In this document: positions 11,600 to 13,915 of the stretch, one piece after another
Layout of the letters: each line of letters begins with the position of its first letter
Numbering within the stretch: the first letter of the stretch is position 1
Source of the DNA: an uncultured Bacilli bacterium
GTDB taxonomy: Bacteria > Bacillota_I > Bacilli_A > RF39 > UBA660
DNA: 13,915 bases
Assembly (NCBI GenBank): GCA_947623975.1
Contig: CANQHY010000030.1
Span: 1 to 13,915 of the forward strand
Reading direction: 5' to 3'
Made by a program: the position numbers and the translations under genes
Notes under the pieces: generated by a model
Databases searched by the model: none
What the model saw: the letters and a program-made list of their open reading frames with translations, nothing else
What the model was told of the DNA's origin: nothing

Positions 11600-12439
11600 C
11601 TAAAGTCCAAAAAACAACCTATTTTTTTCTTGAACCTTAGTAAGCATCGCTTCACGTCCTGAACCAATTACTTTACGTGGATCATAAACGCTTTCGTTCT
11701 CTTTTACAAACTCTAAAACAGCATCATGCCATGCAATTTGCAATTCTGTATTTATATTTATCTTATTTATACCACACTCAATAGCTTTCTTTATATCGTA
11801 ATCAGGAATTCCTGTACCACCATGTAATACTAAAGGAATAGAAAGATTATCATTTATTTTTTTCATTGTTTCAAAATCTAGATTCGGCTCACCCTTATAT
11901 AAACCATGGACGCTTCCTAAAGCAGGTGCTAAAGAATCAATACCAGTCTTAGCTATCTCTAAACAGTCTTCGAGAGTAGCGTTGTTAGAGCTTGATGTTA
12001 TATTATCTTCAGAACCACCAATATGTCCAACTTCAGCCTCAACCGTTATTCCTCTAGCATGTGCATAATCAACAACCTCTTTTGTAATTCGCATATTCTC
12101 CTCTAAAGGATATTTCGAAGCGTCAATCATCACAGAGGTAAATCCGGCATCAATTGTCTTTTTACACATTTCAAAACTACCACCATGATCCAAATGTAGA
12201 CAAACAGGTACGCCTATATTTAAATCTTTAATCAAACCATTTACCATACCTACAACAGTATTAGCCCCACCCATATATTTTATTGCACCTTCACTTACAC
12301 CTAAAATAACAGGTAAATTCATTTCATTACATTTTTCTAATATTGTTTTAGTCCATTCTAAATTATTTATATTAAACTGGGGTACTGCATACTTATTTTT
12401 CTTAGCATCCAACAACATTTCTCTACTATTAACTAGCAT
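11600..12439 (-). CDS. fba: Class II fructose-1,6-bisphosphate aldolase
   Basis: Zinc-dependent aldolase that splits fructose 1,6-bisphosphate into glyceraldehyde 3-phosphate and dihydroxyacetone phosphate in glycolysis. The 279 residues are typical. Motifs: CLHLDHGGSFE with catalytic Asp84 and metal ligand His85; SVMIDASKYPLEEN (102-115); EAEVGHIGG with Glu136 (134-142); GSVHGLYKG with metal ligand His178; LHGGTGIP with His206 (205-212); KININTELQ; and the DPRKVIGSGREAM end. Tagatose-bisphosphate or ketose aldolases of the same family cannot be wholly excluded, but the length and genome context favour FBA. ATG 12439 is preceded by a GGTGAT site. A sigma-A-like promoter sits 24 bases upstream, so fba probably heads an operon with murA and the SGNH gene. 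In Bacillus fbaA is also close to murZ and rpmE. Confidence 0.95.
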   Translation of the reverse strand: MLVNSREMLLDAKKNKYAVPQFNINNLEWTKTILEKCNEMNLPVILGVSEGAIKYMGGANTVVGMVNGLIKDLNIGVPVCLHLDHGGSFEMCKKTIDAGFTSVMIDASKYPLEENMRITKEVVDYAHARGITVEAEVGHIGGSEDNITSSSNNATLEDCLEIAKTGIDSLAPALGSVHGLYKGEPNLDFETMKKINDNLSIPLVLHGGTGIPDYDIKKAIECGINKININTELQIAWHDAVLEFVKENESVYDPRKVIGSGREAMLTKVQEKNRLFFGL

Positions 12440-12462
12440 ATTATCACCATACCTTCAATTTA

Positions 12463-12490
12463 ATTTTAGCATATTCAAAGTTCTAGTCAA
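12463..12490 (-). promoter_or_regulatory. Sigma-A-type promoter of the fba-murA operon
   Basis: On the minus strand -35 TTGACT (12485-12490, five of six), 16-base spacer, -10 TAAAAT (12463-12468, five of six) preceded by TGC, an extended -10. It lies in the 77-base gap between mntP and fba. Confidence 0.7.
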
Positions 12491-12516
12491 TACAAGAGAA
12501 TAAATGTGTACAAATA

Positions 12517-13059
12517 TTAACAGCCTTCTAATATGTACTTTATCGACAAAATTAATAACAGTATCATGCCTAATATTTGAGCCTTTTTACCAACCATGTT
12601 ATTAAGTTTTTTCCCCATTCTTAATCCTGTATAAGTAAAAATAAAACTTACAATCATAAATGTTAATGCTGCTAAAACATGGTAATTTGATACAGCATTC
12701 AAACCTATTCCTACACTAAAACTATCAAGACTTACAGTAAAAGAAAACATAAGAATAGACAATATTCCATTTATTGGACTTATACTCTCTTTTTTAAATA
12801 GCGAAAAAAGCAATTGTACTGATAAAGCCAAGAAAACAATTCCTATTATTAATTCTGAATTAAATGGCATTAAAGTTAAAATAAACTCTCCCAAGTAATT
12901 TCCAATAAGGGGCATAAAAAAATGAAATACACCAACAGCAACACTCAATTTATTAATAGTGATCTTTTCTAAATCTAACATTCCATAAGCTAATGATAAA
13001 GAAAAAGTATCCATGCTAAGACTTACTGCTATTATTAATACCGTTAAAAAGTTTGACAT
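12517..13059 (-). CDS. mntP: MntP-family manganese efflux membrane protein
   Basis: A predicted six-helix inner-membrane protein of 180 residues that exports Mn(II) in characterised members. The family is built from two repeats, each with an acidic motif in a helix. Here these are AVSLSMDTFSLSLAYG with Asp17 and FTVSLDSFSVGIGL with Asp112, matching the two key Asp of E. coli MntP. The related sporulation protein YtaF shares the same fold, so a sporulation role is possible, but length and gene order favour MntP (YwlD in Bacillus, near spoIIR and rpiB). ATG 13059 has a perfect TTAGGAGGTAAT site. The frame is open nine codons further upstream, but that part holds the ribosome binding site. It lies 32 bases after spoIIR with no terminator between, so the two are likely co-transcribed. 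No Mn riboswitch was seen. Confidence 0.88.
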   Translation of the reverse strand: MSNFLTVLIIAVSLSMDTFSLSLAYGMLDLEKITINKLSVAVGVFHFFMPLIGNYLGEFILTLMPFNSELIIGIVFLALSVQLLFSLFKKESISPINGILSILMFSFTVSLDSFSVGIGLNAVSNYHVLAALTFMIVSFIFTYTGLRMGKKLNNMVGKKAQILGMILLLILSIKYILEGC

Positions 13060-13091
13060 ATTACCTCCTAAAAAATAATATGTCAATTATC

Positions 13092-13622
13092 CTAATTATT
13101 TAAATATTTATTTAACATTTCGCCCACATAACTTTTATATTCAATATCTGTCATTTCATCATCTTCAAACTCCAGCATACATAAAGGTGGAAAAAGGACA
13201 CACCACCAATTATTTCCCTTTCCTTCGCCCAAAGTTATAACAAGTGACTCATAAAGCCCCTCTTCATAAATTACACCTTTAAACTCTTTTTCAGGGAAAT
13301 AATTCATACCAAAATTAATTGTATAATTACTATTATAATTTTGCCTAACAAGACTTTTTTCTACCTCAACATCAATTCCAGGTAGATTAGTTTTAATAAT
13401 ATTTCGTGCTTCTTCAATCGTTTTTACATCTTTCAATAAATTATAAATAACAGGCTCGATATCTCTTCTTAACAATTCTTTTGCTTTTATATCATTATCC
13501 AAATTACTATTTGCAATTACTCTTATCCTTATCGCTTCATTTGGTATTAAAATATTTGTACTATCATTATTACCTAATACAAAAAACATAATTATTGCAA
13601 GTACTATAGTAAATTTCTTCAC
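13092..13622 (-). CDS. spoIIR: Stage II sporulation protein SpoIIR
   Basis: SpoIIR is the signal protein secreted by the forespore into the intermembrane space, where it triggers SpoIIGA to cleave pro-SigE, so starting mother-cell transcription. With GTG 13622 as start it has 176 residues. It has a signal peptide (KKFTIVLAIIMFFVLG), then the conserved domain: IRIRVIANSNLDNDIKAKELLRRD (31-54 region), FGMNYFPEKEFKGVIYEEG and the hallmark LGEGKGNNWWCVLFPPLC (131-148). The GTG is preceded by AGGTGAT at good spacing. The frame stays open 13 codons upstream to an ATG, but that would bury the signal peptide and include the ribosome binding site. spoIIR is a SigF gene in Bacillus, but no clear GYATA/GG promoter pair was found upstream. 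mntP follows in the same unit. Confidence 0.96.
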   Translation of the reverse strand: MKKFTIVLAIIMFFVLGNNDSTNILIPNEAIRIRVIANSNLDNDIKAKELLRRDIEPVIYNLLKDVKTIEEARNIIKTNLPGIDVEVEKSLVRQNYNSNYTINFGMNYFPEKEFKGVIYEEGLYESLVITLGEGKGNNWWCVLFPPLCMLEFEDDEMTDIEYKSYVGEMLNKYLNN

Positions 13623-13667
13623 TCTATCACCTGTATAAATTATGTAAAAACTAAAAAACAATTATTC

Positions 13668-13687
13668 AAAAAACTTTTAAAAAAGTT
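13668..13687 (-). terminator. AT-rich terminator-like hairpin after the Rpn-type gene
   Basis: AACTTTT and AAAAGTT (13672-13687) form a short stem with a minimal loop, extended on the minus strand by T residues (13668-13671). It lies 37 bases beyond the stop codon. The stem has a single GC pair per arm, so it is weak. Confidence 0.35.
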
Positions 13688-13723
13688 AAAAATCTCAATT
13701 ATCACAAAAAATTTTAAGTTATA

Positions 13724-13915
13724 TTATAATTTTTGTATTTCTTCAACAGTTAATCCTGTATATTTGGCTACAGTATCTATTCCTACTTTATCTTTTAACA
13801 TCTCTTTAGCTATTTCAATATTTCTTTTTTCTTTTCCCTCTTCGAGTCCAGCATTCTTAGCATCTTCTATCTTACATTTATTTATTCTTTCTTTTTCTTC
13901 CTCTTCATCATAAAA
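13724..13915 (-). CDS. Rpn-family recombination-promoting nuclease/putative transposase, C-terminal part only
   Basis: The last 63 codons of a gene whose 5' end is beyond the right edge. The visible part begins FYDEEEEKERIN and has the acidic/basic run KNAGLEEGKEKRNIEIAKEML. It ends in a small three-helix tail DKVGIDTVAKYTGLTVEEIQKL. The G-x-E-x-G-K-x(2)-R-N-I-E-I-A-K-x-M-L run and the (I/V)-x-x-x-(T/S)-G-L-(T/S)-x-E-E-I-x-x-L end are typical of the PD-(D/E)XK nuclease family often labelled Rpn or transposase_31, abundant in gut Firmicutes. The catalytic nuclease domain is outside the window, so activity cannot be judged. It is a mobile-type gene next to the sporulation block. Moderately sure. 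Confidence 0.7.
   Translation of the reverse strand, partial: FYDEEEEKERINKCKIEDAKNAGLEEGKEKRNIEIAKEMLKDKVGIDTVAKYTGLTVEEIQKL

Noticed and set aside
13060..13091. Mn-sensing yybP-ykoY riboswitch for mntP
   Set aside because: Only 32 bases separate spoIIR and mntP, too few for this riboswitch, and no suitable structure lies before spoIIR.
13623..13723. SigF promoter for spoIIR
   Set aside because: No GYATA box at proper distance from a GG-type -10 could be found; the AT-rich sequence gives only weak sigma-A-like matches.
1..13915. tRNA, rRNA, CRISPR arrays, insertion-sequence ends, replication origin
   Set aside because: No tRNA-like cloverleaf, rRNA core, regularly spaced repeats, IS terminal repeats or DnaA-box clusters were noticed on reading through the window.

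Overview
The window is AT-rich and comes from an endospore-forming, low-GC Gram-positive bacterium (Bacillota). Three sporulation-specific genes (spoIIR, spoIIQ, spoIIID) lie beside Bacillus-type housekeeping genes. AGGAGG/GAGGTGAT ribosome binding sites are frequent, and most genes or operons end in short T-run terminators. The LytTR gene ends in two in-frame TGA codons, so the standard bacterial code fits better than the mycoplasma code. The Rpn-type nuclease fragment and the close packing suggest a reduced-genome gut Bacilli lineage (for example Erysipelotrichia- or RF39-like), but the sequence alone does not fix the taxon. Every confidently called gene is on the minus strand, so transcription runs from high to low coordinates.

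Layout in transcription order. 13915-13724: 3' end of an Rpn-family nuclease/transposase gene. 13622-12517: spoIIR and mntP. 12439-9521: fba, murA (MurZ type) and an SGNH-hydrolase gene, behind a sigma-A-like promoter. 9364-8959: a 41-codon membrane-protein gene starting with GTG behind a near-consensus promoter, then rpmE with a palindromic leader. 8880-8247: rpiB overlapping a DUF1146 (YwzB-type) gene. 8193-7573: spoIIQ behind a SigF-like promoter. 7491-6249: spoIIID and mbl behind a SigE-like promoter. 6180-5101: a TagO/WecA-type lipid-carrier sugar phosphotransferase. 5041-4304: an orphan LytTR regulator. 4028-3810: a cold-shock protein with a long leader. 3760-3224: hpf. 3117-625: secA. 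624-324: a non-coding stretch with several inverted repeats and terminators facing both ways. 323-1: the start of an XRE-family regulator.

The gene set is coherent. SpoIIR (forespore signal for SigE activation), SpoIIQ (forespore side of the engulfment channel) and SpoIIID (mother-cell regulator) are three steps of one developmental programme. MurA, Mbl and the TagO-like enzyme make and shape the envelope. SecA, HPF, L31 and Csp serve secretion and translation. Recalled Bacillus subtilis gene order places spoIIR, mntP, rpiB, ywzB, spoIIQ, spoIIID, mbl, tagO, hpf and secA in the same relative order over a much longer stretch, so this looks like a strongly compressed version of that region, without the atp operon between rpiB and ywzB.

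Points most worth a second look: the 41-residue protein with a prepilin-like N-terminus; a SpoIIQ lacking every canonical LytM metal ligand; an RpiB with Asp in place of the usual ring-opening His; a TagO-like enzyme with Glu in place of the catalytic Asp of the GD.GS motif; and unexplained RNA-like structure between secA and the XRE gene. No wholly new multi-gene system is evident.
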